A DNA stretch of 64,000 nucleotides from Streptococcus penaeicida (GCF_002887775.1 NZ_LOCM01000030.1:1-64000), one strand, 5' to 3'; counted from the first letter of the stretch, positions 26,875 through 39,521 are shown. A program made the numbers and translations. Notes: a model not told the origin generated them from the sequence alone.

Positions 26875-29172
26875 TTGAACGATAAAAAAAAGACAAAAAA
26901 GGAGAATGGCCACCAATTAGAATGGTTGGATTTTGGTGCCATTGCTCTACGAACGTTAAAATTAGTATCCAATTTTTTCTACGTGGTCATCTTCTTAGGA
27001 TTTATGCTAGGAACGGGGATTGCCTTTGGTTATCTTGCTAGTCAGATTGACTCTGTGAAAGTGCCAAGTAAGGAAAGTTTGGTCAAACAGGTCAAGTCTA
27101 TTAGCCGTATTTCACAATTGAATTATTCTGATAATAGTATTATTTCGCCGATCGATACCGATTTGTTGCGGACTCCGGTTGAAAACAAGGATATTTCAGA
27201 AAATGTCAAAATAGCTATTATTTCCACTGAGGATGAAAACTTTAAAGAGCATAAAGGTGTGGTTCCCAAAGCTGTTTTTAGGGCAACTTTAACCTCTGTT
27301 CTTGGCTTGGGGGAATCAAGTGGTGGTTCAACCTTGACGCAACAGTTGATTAAGCAACAAGTTTTGGGTGATGATCCAACCTTTAAGCGGAAATCGCGTG
27401 AAATTATTTATGCTTTAGCTTTAGAGCGGTATGTTTCTAAGGATGATATTCTTTCGGACTATCTCAACGTTTCTCCTTTTGGGCGAAATAATAAAGGTCA
27501 AAATATTGCGGGGATAGAAGAGGCAGCCCGTGGTATTTTTGGGGTTTCGGCTAAGGATCTTACAGTTCCACAAGCAGCTTTCTTGGCGGGGCTTCCTCAG
27601 AGTCCTATTGCTTATTCTCCCTACATGTCAACTGGTCAGTTGAAATCGGCTGAAGACATGCAACTTGGTATTAAGCGTCAACATAGTGTTCTTTACAATA
27701 TGTATCGTACTGGGAAACTGTCTAAGAAGGATTTTGATTCCTACAAATCATATGACATTAGCAAGGATTTCATCAAACCAGAAAACGTAACGGTTAATAA
27801 ACATGACTACCTCTATTACGCGGCTATGGCTGAAGCTAAGAAGGCTATGTTTACCTACTTAGTTAAGCGTGATAATATTTCGGCGCGTGATTTGAAAAAT
27901 GATGAGACGAAGGCTTCTTATGAGGCTTTAGCGACTCAAGAGTTGCAACAGGGTGGTTATACTGTTACGACCACTATTAATAAAAAGGTTTACTCAGCTA
28001 TGCAAGATGCTGCGAATCGTTTTGGTAGCTTGCTGGATGATGGGACTGGAATGGTTCAGATGGGGAATGTCTTGACTGATAATGCGACTGGGGCAATCAT
28101 TGGTTTCATAGGTGGTCGTGACTACAATATGAACCAGAATAACCATGCTTTTGATACAGCAAGATCCCCTGGTTCTAGTATTAAACCAATCATTGCCTAT
28201 GGACCGGCCATTGACCAAGGTTTGATGGGAAGTGCTAGTGTTCTTTCTAACTATCCAACAACTTATTCAAGTGGTCAAAAAATCATGCACGTGGACAGTG
28301 AAGGAACAGCTATGATGCCTTTACAAGAAGCTTTAAACACGTCTTGGAATATCCCTGCCTTTTGGACGCAGAAGATGCTTAGAGACAATGGTGTTGATGT
28401 TGAGGGCTATATGTCTAAGATGGGCTATATGATTGATGACTATTCCATTGAAAGTTTACCGCTTGGTGGTGGTATTGATGTTTCTGTAGCGACTCAAACA
28501 AACGCTTATCAAATGCTTGCTAATGATGGTAAATTCCACAAGCAATATATGGTTAACACCATTACAGCTAGTGATGGAACAGTGGTATATAAACATGAGG
28601 ATAAAGGTGAGCAAATCTTCTCAGCACCAGCTGCGACGATATTGCAAAACCTCCTTCGTGGTCCGATTGACTCTGGAAGTACAACAACCTTTAAATCTCG
28701 CTTAAGTTCCTTGAATCCTTCATTAGCTAGGGCTGATTGGATTGGGAAAACCGGTACGACCGAAAATTATTCTGATGTTTGGTTAATGCTTGCTACACCG
28801 AAGGTAACCTTAGGTGGCTGGGCTGGTCACGATAATAACAACTCGCTAGCACCAATGACCGGCTACAATAATAATTCTAATTATATGGCTAATCTAGCCA
28901 ATGCTATTCACAATGCTGATCCTAACTTATTTGGTATTCGTGATCGCTTTACATTAGATAAAGGGGTTATTAAATCCAATGTCTTAAAACAAACGGGATT
29001 GCAAGCGGGGGTTGTAACGGTTAATGGACGCAAAATCACAGTTGGCGGACCGACAACAACAAGTTACTGGGCTAAAAATGGCGCAGGACAAATGACCTAT
29101 AAATTTGCGATTGGTGGTACCGATAGTGACTATCAAAAAGCCTGGTCTAGTTTCTTCGTCAAGAAAAGATAG
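26875..29172 (+). CDS. pbp1b: Penicillin-binding protein 1B (bifunctional glycosyltransferase/transpeptidase)
   Basis: A class A PBP of about 765 residues that polymerises and cross-links peptidoglycan. It has a membrane anchor near residues 32-54, the GT51 glutamate in STEDENF (Glu119), and transpeptidase motifs SSIK (Ser434), SWN (490-492) and KTG (625-627). A TATAAT with extended TGG (26846-26854) ends 6 bases before an ATG at 26860, too close for a leader. I therefore prefer the in-frame TTG at 26875, which has GAGG 9 bases upstream, but ATG 26860 is not excluded. Confidence 0.9.
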   Translation: MNDKKKTKKENGHQLEWLDFGAIALRTLKLVSNFFYVVIFLGFMLGTGIAFGYLASQIDSVKVPSKESLVKQVKSISRISQLNYSDNSIISPIDTDLLRTPVENKDISENVKIAIISTEDENFKEHKGVVPKAVFRATLTSVLGLGESSGGSTLTQQLIKQQVLGDDPTFKRKSREIIYALALERYVSKDDILSDYLNVSPFGRNNKGQNIAGIEEAARGIFGVSAKDLTVPQAAFLAGLPQSPIAYSPYMSTGQLKSAEDMQLGIKRQHSVLYNMYRTGKLSKKDFDSYKSYDISKDFIKPENVTVNKHDYLYYAAMAEAKKAMFTYLVKRDNISARDLKNDETKASYEALATQELQQGGYTVTTTINKKVYSAMQDAANRFGSLLDDGTGMVQMGNVLTDNATGAIIGFIGGRDYNMNQNNHAFDTARSPGSSIKPIIAYGPAIDQGLMGSASVLSNYPTTYSSGQKIMHVDSEGTAMMPLQEALNTSWNIPAFWTQKMLRDNGVDVEGYMSKMGYMIDDYSIESLPLGGGIDVSVATQTNAYQMLANDGKFHKQYMVNTITASDGTVVYKHEDKGEQIFSAPAATILQNLLRGPIDSGSTTTFKSRLSSLNPSLARADWIGKTGTTENYSDVWLMLATPKVTLGGWAGHDNNNSLAPMTGYNNNSNYMANLANAIHNADPNLFGIRDRFTLDKGVIKSNVLKQTGLQAGVVTVNGRKITVGGPTTTSYWAKNGAGQMTYKFAIGGTDSDYQKAWSSFFVKKR

Positions 29173-29173
29173 C

Positions 29174-29202
29174 TTGATTTTTCATAAAAAATAGTGTATA
29201 AT
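29174..29202 (+). promoter_or_regulatory. Promoter of rpoB-rpoC
   Basis: TTGATT (29174-29179) and a perfect TATAAT (29197-29202) are 17 bases apart, directly after the pbp1b stop codon. Confidence 0.8.
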
Positions 29203-29435
29203 ATTGATAACTATTTGTCGTCCAATCTAGTTGAAATATTGTCCAACTAGGAAGAACAGCAGTTAAATCAAACTGATTCAGTCAGATTTAGCTGCTCTTT
29301 TTGTGCCTATTTTTGATCTTTTTGGTGAATTGTTACCTATATTTAAAGATTCTAAAAATTCACATTTAGGACAAATGATATTATTGACTTATTTGCTGTT
29401 ACAGCAAATGCGAAAAAGAAAAAGGAGCTAAAAAC
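29203..29435 (+). promoter_or_regulatory. rpoB leader with an internal hairpin
   Basis: The untranslated leader is about 220 bases. It holds a hairpin (AGCAG...TAAATC with GATTTAGCTGCT, about 29257-29297) followed by CTTTTTG, which looks like an attenuator or terminator inside the leader. A conserved structured leader upstream of rpoB is known in Lactobacillales (the Lacto-rpoB motif). I suspect this is an instance but cannot check the consensus. An AAAGGAG ribosome binding site precedes the TTG start. Confidence 0.6.
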
Positions 29436-32400
29436 TTGGCAGGACATGAAGTTCGATACGGAAAACACCGTACACGTCGTAGCTTTTCAAGAATCAAAGA
29501 AGTTCTTGATTTACCAAATTTAATTGAAATTCAAACTGACTCATTCCAAGAATTCTTAGATGCTGGCTTGAAGGAAGTCTTTGAAGATGTACTTCCTATC
29601 TCAAACTTTACAGATACTATGGAACTTGAGTTTGTTGGTTATGAATTCAAAGAACCAAAATACACCTTAGAAGAAGCTCGCATTCACGATGCAAGTTATT
29701 CTGCCCCAATTTTTGTAACCTTCCGTTTGGTTAACAAAGAAACAGGCGAAATTAAAACGCAAGAAGTCTTCTTTGGTGATTTCCCAATCATGACTGAAAT
29801 GGGTACTTTTATCATCAATGGTGGTGAACGTATTATCGTTTCACAGTTAGTACGGTCTCCAGGTGTCTACTTTAATGATAAAGTTGATAAGAACGGTAAA
29901 ATTGGATATGGTTCAACAGTTATTCCTAACCGTGGCGCATGGTTAGAATTAGAAACTGACGCTAAAGATATTGCTTACACTCGTATTGACCGTACTCGTA
30001 AAATTCCATTCACAACACTTGTTCGTGCTTTAGGATTTTCTGGTGATGATGAGATTGTTGATATCTTTGGTGATAGCGATCTTGTTCGCAATACAATTGA
30101 AAAAGATATCCACAAGAATCCAAATGATTCTCGTACAGATGAAGCTCTTAAAGAAATCTATGAACGCTTAAGACCAGGTGAACCAAAAACTGCTGATAGC
30201 TCTCGTAGCCTCTTAATTGCTCGTTTCTTCGATGCTCGTCGTTATGATTTAGCAGCTGTTGGTCGTTACAAAATCAACAAAAAATTAAACATTAAGACTC
30301 GTCTTTTGAACCAAGTCATTGCTGAAAATTTAGTTGACGGTGAAACTGGAGAAATCTTAGTTGAAGCTGGAACTGAAATGACACGTGATGTGATTGAGTC
30401 AATTGAAGCACATCTTGATGGTGATTTGAACAAATTTGTCTATACACCAAATGACTACGCTGTTGTTACAGAGCCAGTTGTTTTACAAAAATTCAAAGTT
30501 GTTTCGCCTTTAGATCCTGATAAAGTGGTTACAATTGTCGGAAATGCTAATCCAAGTGATCGTGTTCGTGCCTTGACTCCAGCTGATATCTTAGCTGAAA
30601 TGTCATACTTCTTGAACCTTTCAGAAGGCATTGGTAAAGTAGACGATATCGACCATTTAGGAAATCGTCGTATCCGTGCCGTTGGTGAATTGTTAGCTAA
30701 CCAATTCCGTATTGGTTTGGCACGTATGGAACGTAATGTCCGTGAAAGAATGTCTGTTCAAGACAATGAAGTTCTAACACCACAACAAATCATCAATATC
30801 CGTCCTGTTACTGCAGCTGTTAAAGAATTCTTTGGTTCTTCACAGTTGTCACAGTTCATGGACCAACATAATCCTCTATCTGAATTATCACATAAACGTC
30901 GTCTTTCAGCCTTAGGACCTGGTGGTTTGACTCGTGACCGTGCTGGTTACGAAGTTCGTGACGTGCATTATACTCATTATGGCCGTATGTGTCCAATTGA
31001 AACTCCTGAGGGACCAAATATCGGATTGATCAACAACTTGTCTTCTTTTGGACATTTAAATAAATATGGTTTTATTCAAACACCGTACCGTAAAGTTGAT
31101 CGTGCAAATGGCATTGTTACAAATGAAATTGTTTGGTTAACAGCAGACGAAGAAGATGAATTTACAGTAGCACAGGCTAATTCTAAATTAAATGAAGATG
31201 GTACTTTTGCTGAAGAAATCGTCATGGGTCGTCACCAAGGTAATAACCAAGAATTTGCTGCTAACACAGTTGATTTTGTAGACGTATCTCCTAAACAAGT
31301 AGTTGCCGTTGCGACTGCATGTATTCCTTTCTTAGAAAACGATGACTCCAACCGGGCCCTTATGGGTGCCAACATGCAACGTCAGGCTGTTCCATTGATT
31401 GATCCAAAAGCACCATTTGTTGGTACTGGTATGGAATATCAAGCAGCGCATGACTCAGGAGCTGCTGTTATCGCTCAACATGACGGTAAAGTTGTCTTCT
31501 CTGATGCTGAAAAAGTTGAAGTTCGTCGTGAGGATGGCTCACTTGATGTTTACCATGTGACTAAATTCCGCCGTTCAAACTCTGGTACAGCTTACAACCA
31601 ACGCACTCTTGTTAAAGTTGGTGACATCATTGAAAAAGGTGATTTCATCGCTGATGGACCATCTATGGAAAATGGTGAGATGGCTCTTGGTCAAAACCCA
31701 GTCGTTGCTTACATGACTTGGGAAGGTTACAACTTTGAGGATGCGGTTATCATGAGTGAGCGTCTTGTAAAAGAAGATGTTTATACATCAGTTCACCTAG
31801 AAGAATTTGAATCAGAAACACGTGATACAAAGCTTGGGCCTGAAGAAATCACTCGTGAAGTACCTAATGTTGGTGAAGAAGCCCTTAAAGATTTAGATGA
31901 AATGGGTATCATCCGTATTGGTGCTGAAGTTAAAGAAGGTGATATCTTAGTAGGTAAAGTGACACCTAAGGGTGAAAAAGACCTTTCTGCTGAGGAACGT
32001 TTACTCCATGCCATCTTTGGAGACAAGTCTCGTGAAGTGCGTGATACATCTCTTCGTGTTCCTCACGGTGGTGATGGTATCGTTCGTGATGTTAAAATCT
32101 TTACACGTGCAAACGGTGATGAATTACAATCTGGTGTTAACATGCTTGTCCGTGTTTACATCGCTCAAAAACGTAAAATTAAAGTCGGTGATAAAATGGC
32201 CGGTCGTCACGGTAACAAAGGGGTTGTTTCTCGTATCGTTCCTGTTGAAGACATGCCTTACTTACCAGATGGTACACCGGTTGATATCATGTTGAACCCA
32301 CTTGGGGTACCTTCACGTATGAATATCGGACAAGTTATGGAGCTTCACTTAGGTATGGCTGCCCGTAACCTTGGTATTCACATTGCAACGCCAGTCTTTG

Positions 32401-33002
32401 ACGGAGCAAGTGCTGAAGACCTTTGGGAAACAGTAGCTGAAGCTGGTATGGATTCTGATGCGAAGACTGTTCTTTATGACGGACGTACAGGTGAACCGTT
32501 TGATAACCGTGTCTCTGTTGGTGTCATGTACATGATTAAACTTCACCACATGGTTGATGATAAACTTCATGCCCGTTCAGTCGGACCTTACTCACTTGTT
32601 ACCCAACAACCTCTTGGTGGTAAAGCACAATTTGGTGGACAACGTTTTGGTGAGATGGAAGTTTGGGCCCTAGAGGCTTACGGTGCATCAAATGTTCTTC
32701 AAGAAATCTTGACTTACAAGTCAGATGACGTTACTGGACGTTTGAAAGCTTATGAAGCAATCACTAAAGGTAAACCAATTCCAAAACCAGGTGTTCCTGA
32801 ATCATTCCGCGTTCTTGTTAAAGAATTGCAATCACTTGGATTAGACATGCGCGTTCTTGATGAAGATGACAATGAAGTTGAACTTCGTGATCTTGATGAA
32901 GGTGAAGATGACGACGTGATGCACGTTGATGATCTTGAAAAAGCGCGTGAAAAACAAGCTCAAGAAGCTCCTGTAGTTTCTGAACAAACTGATGAAAACT
33001 AA
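29436..33002 (+). CDS. rpoB: RNA polymerase beta subunit
   Basis: The 1188-residue beta subunit, starting at TTG as in other streptococci ([19 protein letters not shown]). The rifampicin region [20 protein letters not shown] shows Asp476, His486 and Ser491, the wild-type residues at the main resistance positions, so no rifampicin resistance is predicted. Later segments [15 protein letters not shown] and the C-terminal acidic tail are typical. rpoC follows after about 90 bases. Confidence 0.97.
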   Translation: MAGHEVRYGKHRTRRSFSRIKEVLDLPNLIEIQTDSFQEFLDAGLKEVFEDVLPISNFTDTMELEFVGYEFKEPKYTLEEARIHDASYSAPIFVTFRLVNKETGEIKTQEVFFGDFPIMTEMGTFIINGGERIIVSQLVRSPGVYFNDKVDKNGKIGYGSTVIPNRGAWLELETDAKDIAYTRIDRTRKIPFTTLVRALGFSGDDEIVDIFGDSDLVRNTIEKDIHKNPNDSRTDEALKEIYERLRPGEPKTADSSRSLLIARFFDARRYDLAAVGRYKINKKLNIKTRLLNQVIAENLVDGETGEILVEAGTEMTRDVIESIEAHLDGDLNKFVYTPNDYAVVTEPVVLQKFKVVSPLDPDKVVTIVGNANPSDRVRALTPADILAEMSYFLNLSEGIGKVDDIDHLGNRRIRAVGELLANQFRIGLARMERNVRERMSVQDNEVLTPQQIINIRPVTAAVKEFFGSSQLSQFMDQHNPLSELSHKRRLSALGPGGLTRDRAGYEVRDVHYTHYGRMCPIETPEGPNIGLINNLSSFGHLNKYGFIQTPYRKVDRANGIVTNEIVWLTADEEDEFTVAQANSKLNEDGTFAEEIVMGRHQGNNQEFAANTVDFVDVSPKQVVAVATACIPFLENDDSNRALMGANMQRQAVPLIDPKAPFVGTGMEYQAAHDSGAAVIAQHDGKVVFSDAEKVEVRREDGSLDVYHVTKFRRSNSGTAYNQRTLVKVGDIIEKGDFIADGPSMENGEMALGQNPVVAYMTWEGYNFEDAVIMSERLVKEDVYTSVHLEEFESETRDTKLGPEEITREVPNVGEEALKDLDEMGIIRIGAEVKEGDILVGKVTPKGEKDLSAEERLLHAIFGDKSREVRDTSLRVPHGGDGIVRDVKIFTRANGDELQSGVNMLVRVYIAQKRKIKVGDKMAGRHGNKGVVSRIVPVEDMPYLPDGTPVDIMLNPLGVPSRMNIGQVMELHLGMAARNLGIHIATPVFDGASAEDLWETVAEAGMDSDAKTVLYDGRTGEPFDNRVSVGVMYMIKLHHMVDDKLHARSVGPYSLVTQQPLGGKAQFGGQRFGEMEVWALEAYGASNVLQEILTYKSDDVTGRLKAYEAITKGKPIPKPGVPESFRVLVKELQSLGLDMRVLDEDDNEVELRDLDEGEDDDVMHVDDLEKAREKQAQEAPVVSEQTDEN

Positions 33003-33094
33003 ACTTATTTAACAAGTTTACGAAATAAATAAACGAGCCTAGGGCCTTGGCCCTAGCAGCTGGTTTAGTCATAAATCGAAGAAAGGTAAAACTA

Positions 33095-36000
33095 GTGGTT
33101 GACGTAAATCGTTTTAAAAGTATGCAAATCACATTAGCCTCACCAAGTAAAGTCCGTTCATGGTCTTATGGTGAAGTTAAAAAACCTGAAACAATCAACT
33201 ACCGTACATTAAAACCTGAACGTGAAGGTCTCTTTGATGAAGTCATCTTTGGACCTACAAAAGATTGGGAATGTGCGTGTGGTAAATACAAACGTATCCG
33301 TTATAAAGGGATTGTTTGTGACCGATGTGGGGTAGAAGTTACTCGTGCTAAAGTTCGTCGTGAACGTATGGGACATATCGAGTTGAAAGCTCCTGTATCA
33401 CACATCTGGTATTTTAAAGGTATTCCATCACGTATGGGTCTTACCCTTGATATGAGCCCTCGTGCTTTAGAAGAAGTAATCTACTTCGCAGCTTATGTTG
33501 TTATTGATCCAATGGATACACCGCTTGAGCCTAAATCACTTTTAACAGAACGTGAATACCGTGAAAAAGTTCAAGAATATGGTTATGGTTCATTCATCGC
33601 AAAAATGGGAGCTGAAGCGATTCAAGATCTCTTGAAACGTGTTGATTTACCAGCAGAAATTGCTGAGTTAAAAGAAGAACTCAAATCAGCAACTGGACAA
33701 AAACGGATTAAAGCTGTTCGTCGTTTAGACGTTCTTGATGCCTTTAACAAATCTGGAAATAAACCTGAATGGATGGTTCTTAACATCTTACCAGTTATCC
33801 CACCAGATTTACGTCCGATGGTTCAATTGGATGGTGGCCGTTTTGCCGCATCTGATTTGAATGACTTATATCGTCGTGTTATCAACCGTAACAACCGTCT
33901 TGCGCGCTTATTAGAATTGAATGCTCCTGGAATCATTGTTCAAAATGAAAAACGGATGCTTCAAGAAGCCGTTGATGCTTTAATCGATAACGGTCGTCGT
34001 GGTCGTCCAATTACTGGACCAGGAAGCCGTCCATTAAAATCTTTAAGTCACATGCTTAAAGGTAAACAAGGTCGTTTCCGTCAAAACTTGCTTGGTAAAC
34101 GTGTCGACTTCTCAGGTCGTTCCGTTATCGCCGTTGGTCCAACCCTTAAAATGTACCAATGTGGTGTGCCACGTGAAATGGCTATCGAACTCTTCAAACC
34201 ATTTGTTATGCGTGAAATTGTTGCCAAAGAATATGCTGGTAACGTAAAAGCAGCTAAACGTATGGTTGAACGTGGAGATGAACGTATTTGGGATATCTTA
34301 GAAGAGGTTATCAAAGAACACCCAGTTCTTCTTAACCGCGCACCGACCCTTCACAGACTTGGTATCCAGGCCTTTGAACCAGTTCTTATCGATGGTAAAG
34401 CACTCCGTCTTCACCCACTTGTGTGTGAAGCCTACAATGCCGATTTTGATGGGGACCAAATGGCCATCCACGTACCATTATCTGAAGAAGCACAAGCTGA
34501 AGCACGTTTGTTAATGCTTGCAGCAGAGCACATCCTAAATCCGAAAGACGGTAAACCAGTCGTTACCCCTTCTCAGGACATGGTTTTGGGGAACTATTAC
34601 CTAACTATGGAAGATGCAGGGCGTGAAGGCGAAGGTATGGTCTTCAAGGATATTGATGAAGCGGTTATGGCGTATCAAAATGGCTACGCTCATTTACATA
34701 GTCGTGTTGGTATAGCTGTTGATAGTATGCCGAATAAACCTTGGAAAGATAGTCAAAGACATAAAATCATGGTTACCACAGTTGGTAAGATTTTATTCAA
34801 TGCAATCATGCCTGAGGATCTTCCATATTTGCAAGAACCAAACAATGCTAACTTAACAGAAGGTACTCCAGATAAATACTTCCTTGAACCAGGACAAGAA
34901 ATTCAAGATGTGATTGATACTCTTGAAACCAATGTACCATTCAAAAAGAAAAATCTTGGTAATATCATTGCTGAAACCTTCAAACGTTTCCGTACAACTG
35001 AAACATCTGCCTTCCTTGACCGTTTGAAAGACTTAGGATACTATCATTCAACACTTGCTGGTTTAACAGTGGGTATTGCCGATATCCCAGTTATTGATAA
35101 CAAAGCAGAAATCATTGAAGCAGCTCACCACCGTGTTGAAGACATTAATAAAGCCTTCCGTCGTGGTTTGATGACTGAAGATGACCGTTATGTTGCTGTT
35201 ACAACAACATGGCGTGAAGCTAAGGAAGCTCTTGAAAAACGTCTGATTGAAACACAAGATCCTAAGAACCCAATCGTTATGATGATGGACTCAGGTGCCC
35301 GTGGTAATATCTCCAACTTCTCACAGCTTGCCGGTATGCGTGGTTTGATGGCCGCTCCTAACGGACGTATCATGGAATTACCAATCCTTTCAAACTTCCG
35401 TGAAGGTTTGACCGTATTGGAAATGTTCTTCTCAACCCATGGAGCTCGTAAAGGTATGACCGATACCGCCCTTAAGACTGCGACTCAGGTTACTTGACTC
35501 GTCGTTTGGTTGACGTTGCCCAAGATGTTATCATCCGTGAAGATGATTGTGGAACTGACCGTGGACTTCTTATCAAAGCTATCACTGATGGTAAAGAAGT
35601 TACTGAAACACTTGAAGAACGTCTTCAAGGTCGTTACACACGTAAATCAGTTAAACATCCTGAAACTGGTGAAGTCCTCATTGGTGCTGACCAATTGATT
35701 TCAGAAGATATGGCTCGTAAGATTGTTGAAGCTGGCGTTGAAGAAGTTACAATCCGTTCAGTCTTCACTTGTGCGACTCGTCATGGTGTCTGCCGTCACT
35801 GTTATGGTATCAACTTGGCAACAGGTGATGCTGTTGAAGTTGGTGAAGCAGTAGGTACTATCGCCGCTCAATCTATCGGTGAACCTGGTACTCAGCTTAC
35901 AATGCGTACCTTCCATACCGGTGGTGTTGCGTCAAATACCGATATCACTCAAGGTCTTCCTCGTATCCAAGAAATCTTTGAAGCACGTAACCCTAAAGGG

Positions 36001-36735
36001 GAAGCTGTTATCACTGAAGTTAAAGGTAAAGTCGTTGACATCGAAGAAGATGCAGCAACTCGTACTAAGAAGGTGTATGTTGAAGGTAAAACTGGTAACG
36101 GTGAATACGTTGTTCCATTTACAGCTCGTATGAAAGTTGAAATTGGTGACGAAGTTAACCGTGGTGCTTCATTAACAGAAGGATCTATCCAACCTAAACG
36201 TTTGCTTGAAGTTCGTGATACCCTCTCAGTAGAAACTTATCTATTGGCTGAAGTACAAAAAGTTTACCGTAGCCAAGGGGTAGAAATCGGTGATAAACAC
36301 GTTGAGGTGATGGTTCGCCAAATGCTTCGCAAAGTTCGTGTTATGGATCCAGGAGATACTGAACTTCTTCCAGGAACTCTTCTTGATATTGCAGACTTCA
36401 CAGAAGCTAACAAAGATATTGTTATTTCTGGTGGTATTCCAGCAACTTCTCGTCCAGTTCTTATGGGGATTACAAAAGCATCCCTTGAAACCAATTCATT
36501 CTTGTCAGCCGCATCCTTCCAGGAAACAACTCGTGTCCTTACAGATGCTGCTATTCGTGGTAAGAAAGACCACTTGCTTGGCCTTAAAGAAAATGTTATT
36601 ATCGGTAAAATCATCCCAGCTGGTACTGGTATGGCCCGTTACCGTAATATCGAGCCACAAGCAATCAATGAAGTGGAAATCATCGAAGAACCACAACTTA
36701 CAGAAGAAACCGTATCTGTTACAGATGCAGAATAA
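33095..36735 (+). CDS. rpoC: RNA polymerase beta' subunit, apparent frameshift
   Basis: The catalytic beta' subunit, starting at GTG 33095 ([10 protein letters not shown]). It has the N-terminal zinc cluster CACG...CDRCG and the active-site NADFDGD with Asp450, Asp452 and Asp454 binding magnesium. The frame ends falsely at 35497 ([10 protein letters not shown]). One base added at 35480-35482 gives [18 protein letters not shown] and continues to 36735, a 1213-residue protein. Because rpoC is essential, this is almost certainly a sequence error. Confidence 0.95.
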
Positions 36736-36764
36736 GAAGAAGGAGCTCAGCTCCTTCTTTTTTT
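36735..36764 (+). terminator. Terminator of rpoBC
   Basis: AGAAGAAGGAGC pairs with GCTCCTTCTT, then seven Ts, immediately after the stop codon. Confidence 0.9.
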
Positions 36765-36859
36765 AGAACTAAAAATTAACTAGTTAAGTTTCGTGAGCAG
36801 ATATTTTTTAAATGGCAAAGCTTTTGTATATAATAGGCTTAAGAAAAGGAAAATATCAT

Positions 36860-37225
36860 ATGTATCAGGTAATTAAAATGTATGGCGATTGGGAGCCTTG
36901 GTGGTTTATTGAAGGCTGGCAAGACGATATCGTTGAAGAGCAAGCTTTTGAAAATTGGCAAGATGCTCTAAGTTTTTATAAAAAAGAATGGCAACAATTA
37001 AAAAATGACTATCCGAGTTATCACAGTCAAAAAAATTTGTTGGCGACATTCTGGACTAAATCAGATAAAAGATGGTGCGAAGATTGTGGAGACGATTTGC
37101 AACAATACCATTCTATTTTGCTGTTAAAAGATAAAGATATTATCCCAATGGAAAATTACCTAGAATCCTTTGAAACAAGAAATGATATTCCTAAAGCACC
37201 ATATACCTGTAAAATTAATTTATAA
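36860..37225 (+). CDS. DUF1033 family protein
   Basis: A 121-residue acidic, Trp-rich cytosolic protein (MYQVIKMYGDWEPWWFIEGW...). This is the DUF1033 family, which sits just before the comG operon in many streptococci and lactobacilli. Its function is unknown. The start at 36860 follows AAAGGA. It has its own terminator before comGA, so it is not part of the competence operon transcript. Confidence 0.8.
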   Translation: MYQVIKMYGDWEPWWFIEGWQDDIVEEQAFENWQDALSFYKKEWQQLKNDYPSYHSQKNLLATFWTKSDKRWCEDCGDDLQQYHSILLLKDKDIIPMENYLESFETRNDIPKAPYTCKINL

Positions 37226-37259
37226 AAAGACAAGTTTTTGAGAAAACTTGTCTTTTTTT
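37224..37259 (+). terminator. Terminator after the DUF1033 gene
   Basis: AAAGACAAGTTTT and AAAACTTGTCTTT form a 13-bp stem, with a run of Ts after it. The T run leads straight into the competence box of comGA. Confidence 0.85.
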
Positions 37260-37266
37260 GCGAATA
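37259..37266 (+). promoter_or_regulatory. SigX/ComX (CIN) box of the comG operon
   Basis: TGCGAATA differs by one base from the streptococcal CIN-box consensus TACGAATA. It is preceded by a T run and lies 20 bases before the comGA ATG, as expected of late competence promoters read by the alternative sigma factor ComX. Confidence 0.75.
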
Positions 37267-37286
37267 AATGATTGAGGAGGTTGGAA

Positions 37287-38225
37287 ATGATACAAACGAT
37301 TGGACAAGAATTAATTGAAAAAGCCTTAGAGTTACAAGCGCAAGATATCTATATAATCCCCTACCAAGAACGTTATCAAGTTTTTATGCGAGTGGGTGAA
37401 AGAAAACTCTTTATCGCTGATTATAAGCGACAGGAAATGGCAAGCTTGATTAGTCATTTTAAATTTATTGCTGGAATGAATGTCGGTGAAAAGCGACGCT
37501 GTCAGCTAGGATCTTGCCAATACCCAATTGCGGCTGATAAATCTGTACCTATGCGACTGTCGACGGTAGGTAATTTTAAGGGTCTTGAAAGTCTTGTTAT
37601 AAGAATCTTAGCCAAAAGAAAAGCTGGACTTAATTATTGGTTTGACCTCCATAAAGACGTTGAGAAGGTTATTTCTGGAAGGGGACTGTATCTTTTTGCG
37701 GGACCAGTTGGGTCTGGTAAAACTAGCCTCATGTACCAATTAGTTTCGCGTTTAGGAAAAGACAAACAGGTTATTACAATCGAGGATCCAGTAGAAGTCC
37801 AAGATGATAGTCTTCTGCAAATACAGGTTAATGACAGTATTGGTATGACTTATGATAATCTGATTAAATTATCCTTGAGACATCGACCAGATTTTTTAAT
37901 AATTGGAGAAATTAGAGACCAAGAGACAGCTAGAGCAGTGATAAGAGCCAGTTTAACAGGGGCTGTGGTCTTTTCGACGGTACATGCTAAAAGTATACCT
38001 GGTGTCTATCAGAGATTACTAGAACTTGGTATTAGTAGTCAAGAACTGGAACAAAGTTTGAAATTTATTTCTTATCAAAGATTAATTGCAGGAGGAGGAC
38101 TTATTGATTATGCGACCGAGAAATTCCAGACCCACAGCGAGACCAATTGGAATAAGAAAATTAATGACCTTCTTGAACAAGGACATATCACTCAAGAAGA
38201 AGCAAACTGGGAAGAAATTAGCTAG
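37287..38225 (+). CDS. comGA: Competence pilus assembly ATPase ComGA
   Basis: A 312-residue secretion ATPase that powers the transformation pseudopilus. Walker A is GPVGSGKTSL (about residues 136-145), followed by the Asp box TIEDPVE and IIGEIRDQETARAVIRASLTGAVVFSTVHA, the Walker B and His box. The start at 37287 has GAGGAGG at a good distance. It is the first gene of comGA-G. Confidence 0.93.
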   Translation: MIQTIGQELIEKALELQAQDIYIIPYQERYQVFMRVGERKLFIADYKRQEMASLISHFKFIAGMNVGEKRRCQLGSCQYPIAADKSVPMRLSTVGNFKGLESLVIRILAKRKAGLNYWFDLHKDVEKVISGRGLYLFAGPVGSGKTSLMYQLVSRLGKDKQVITIEDPVEVQDDSLLQIQVNDSIGMTYDNLIKLSLRHRPDFLIIGEIRDQETARAVIRASLTGAVVFSTVHAKSIPGVYQRLLELGISSQELEQSLKFISYQRLIAGGGLIDYATEKFQTHSETNWNKKINDLLEQGHITQEEANWEEIS

Positions 38226-39195
38226 TGCTAAGCAAGCTAAACTGATTGAACTTTTCCATAATCTCAGTCAAAGTGGCTTTAGCCTTAGTGAAATGGTTGC
38301 TTTTCTTGAAAAGTCAAAAATTATCGGTCAAGACTATTGCCTGAGGATGCGAAATGACTTAATTGGCGGTCGTCTTTTATCAGAAATGATGGAAAATTTG
38401 GGTTATCCTGAAGGAATCGTCACCCAATTAAGTTTAGCAGAAGCCCACGGGAACACTGAAAAATCATTGGCTAAGATAAAGGACTATTTAGAACAAAAAC
38501 TCTATATTAGGCAAAAAACACTAGAAGTTGTTACCTACCCCATTATATTACTTACCTTTTTGGTTGTTATTGTTATTGGCTTACGTCAGTATTTGCTCCC
38601 TCAAATCGATCAAAAAAATGCTTTAACAATTTTTTTGAGTCATTTTCCAATCTACTTACTCATTATGGCCATCACTATATTAGCATTGACTTTAGTAGTG
38701 ACCATACGTTGGCATAAAATGGAGAGAATGAAACAACTTCAAGCCTATGCTCGACTTCCTCTTATTTCTTCGTTTATCAAGTCCTATATGACTGCCTACT
38801 ATGCGCGTGAGTGGGGGAATCTGATTGCTCAAGGGATTGAGCTTAGTGATATTTTGGGCATAATGATTACAGAAAAGTCTGTTCTCATGCAGGAACTTGG
38901 CAAGGACATGCAAAGGTCATTCATAGAGGGCCAGGCTTTACATGAGAAGGTGAAAGAGTACTCATTTTTCCATGATGAATTATCATTGATGATTGAATAT
39001 GGCCAGGCCAAAGGAAAATTAGGACAAGAATTAGAAATTTACGCCCAATTAGTCTGGGAAAGTTACTTCCGTAAATTATTACAGGCTACACAAATGATTC
39101 AACCCCTCATTTTTTTGGGAGTTGCTCTCATCATTGTCATGATTTATGCAGCTCTGCTATTACCCATGTATCACAATATAGGAGGAAATATTTAA
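38164..39195 (+). CDS. comGB: Competence pilus membrane platform protein ComGB
   Basis: A 343-residue GspF-type inner-membrane protein. Membrane segments lie near residues 123-145, 165-185 and 318-340. The N-terminal cytoplasmic part contains MVTQLSLAEAHGN-like sequence typical of the family. The chosen ATG 38164 overlaps comGA by 62 bases; a start further upstream in the same frame would overlap more. It anchors the ComGA motor. Confidence 0.88.
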   Translation: MTFLNKDISLKKKQTGKKLASAKQAKLIELFHNLSQSGFSLSEMVAFLEKSKIIGQDYCLRMRNDLIGGRLLSEMMENLGYPEGIVTQLSLAEAHGNTEKSLAKIKDYLEQKLYIRQKTLEVVTYPIILLTFLVVIVIGLRQYLLPQIDQKNALTIFLSHFPIYLLIMAITILALTLVVTIRWHKMERMKQLQAYARLPLISSFIKSYMTAYYAREWGNLIAQGIELSDILGIMITEKSVLMQELGKDMQRSFIEGQALHEKVKEYSFFHDELSLMIEYGQAKGKLGQELEIYAQLVWESYFRKLLQATQMIQPLIFLGVALIIVMIYAALLLPMYHNIGGNI

Positions 39196-39521
39196 TGAAA
39201 AAATTTGTAGAAAATAGCAAGAAAGTTTCGGTAAAAGCTTTCACACTTCTAGAGATGTTAATTGTCTTGTTAGTCATCAGCGTCCTCATGTTACTCTTTA
39301 TTCCAAATTTGAGTAAGCAAAAAGATGAAATCACTCAAAAAGGGAATGCTGCTGTGGTCAAAGTTGTTGAGAGTCAGGCGGAACTGTATGAGTTGAATAA
39401 AGGGAAATACCCAACTCTGAGTGAGCTCTTAGCCGAAAAAGACATCAATGAAAAGCAAGTCAAAGCCTATAAGGATTATTATGCAAAACATAAAGAACCA
39501 GCTCGTAAGGTCCAAGATTAG
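39195..39521 (+). CDS. comGC: Major competence pseudopilin ComGC
   Basis: A 108-residue prepilin. The class 3 signal is KAFTLLEM (about residues 14-21), with cleavage before Phe and the conserved Glu5 of the mature protein, followed by a hydrophobic helix. It is the main subunit of the transformation pilus. Its start overlaps the comGB stop by one base. Confidence 0.93.
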   Translation: MKKFVENSKKVSVKAFTLLEMLIVLLVISVLMLLFIPNLSKQKDEITQKGNAAVVKVVESQAELYELNKGKYPTLSELLAEKDINEKQVKAYKDYYAKHKEPARKVQD

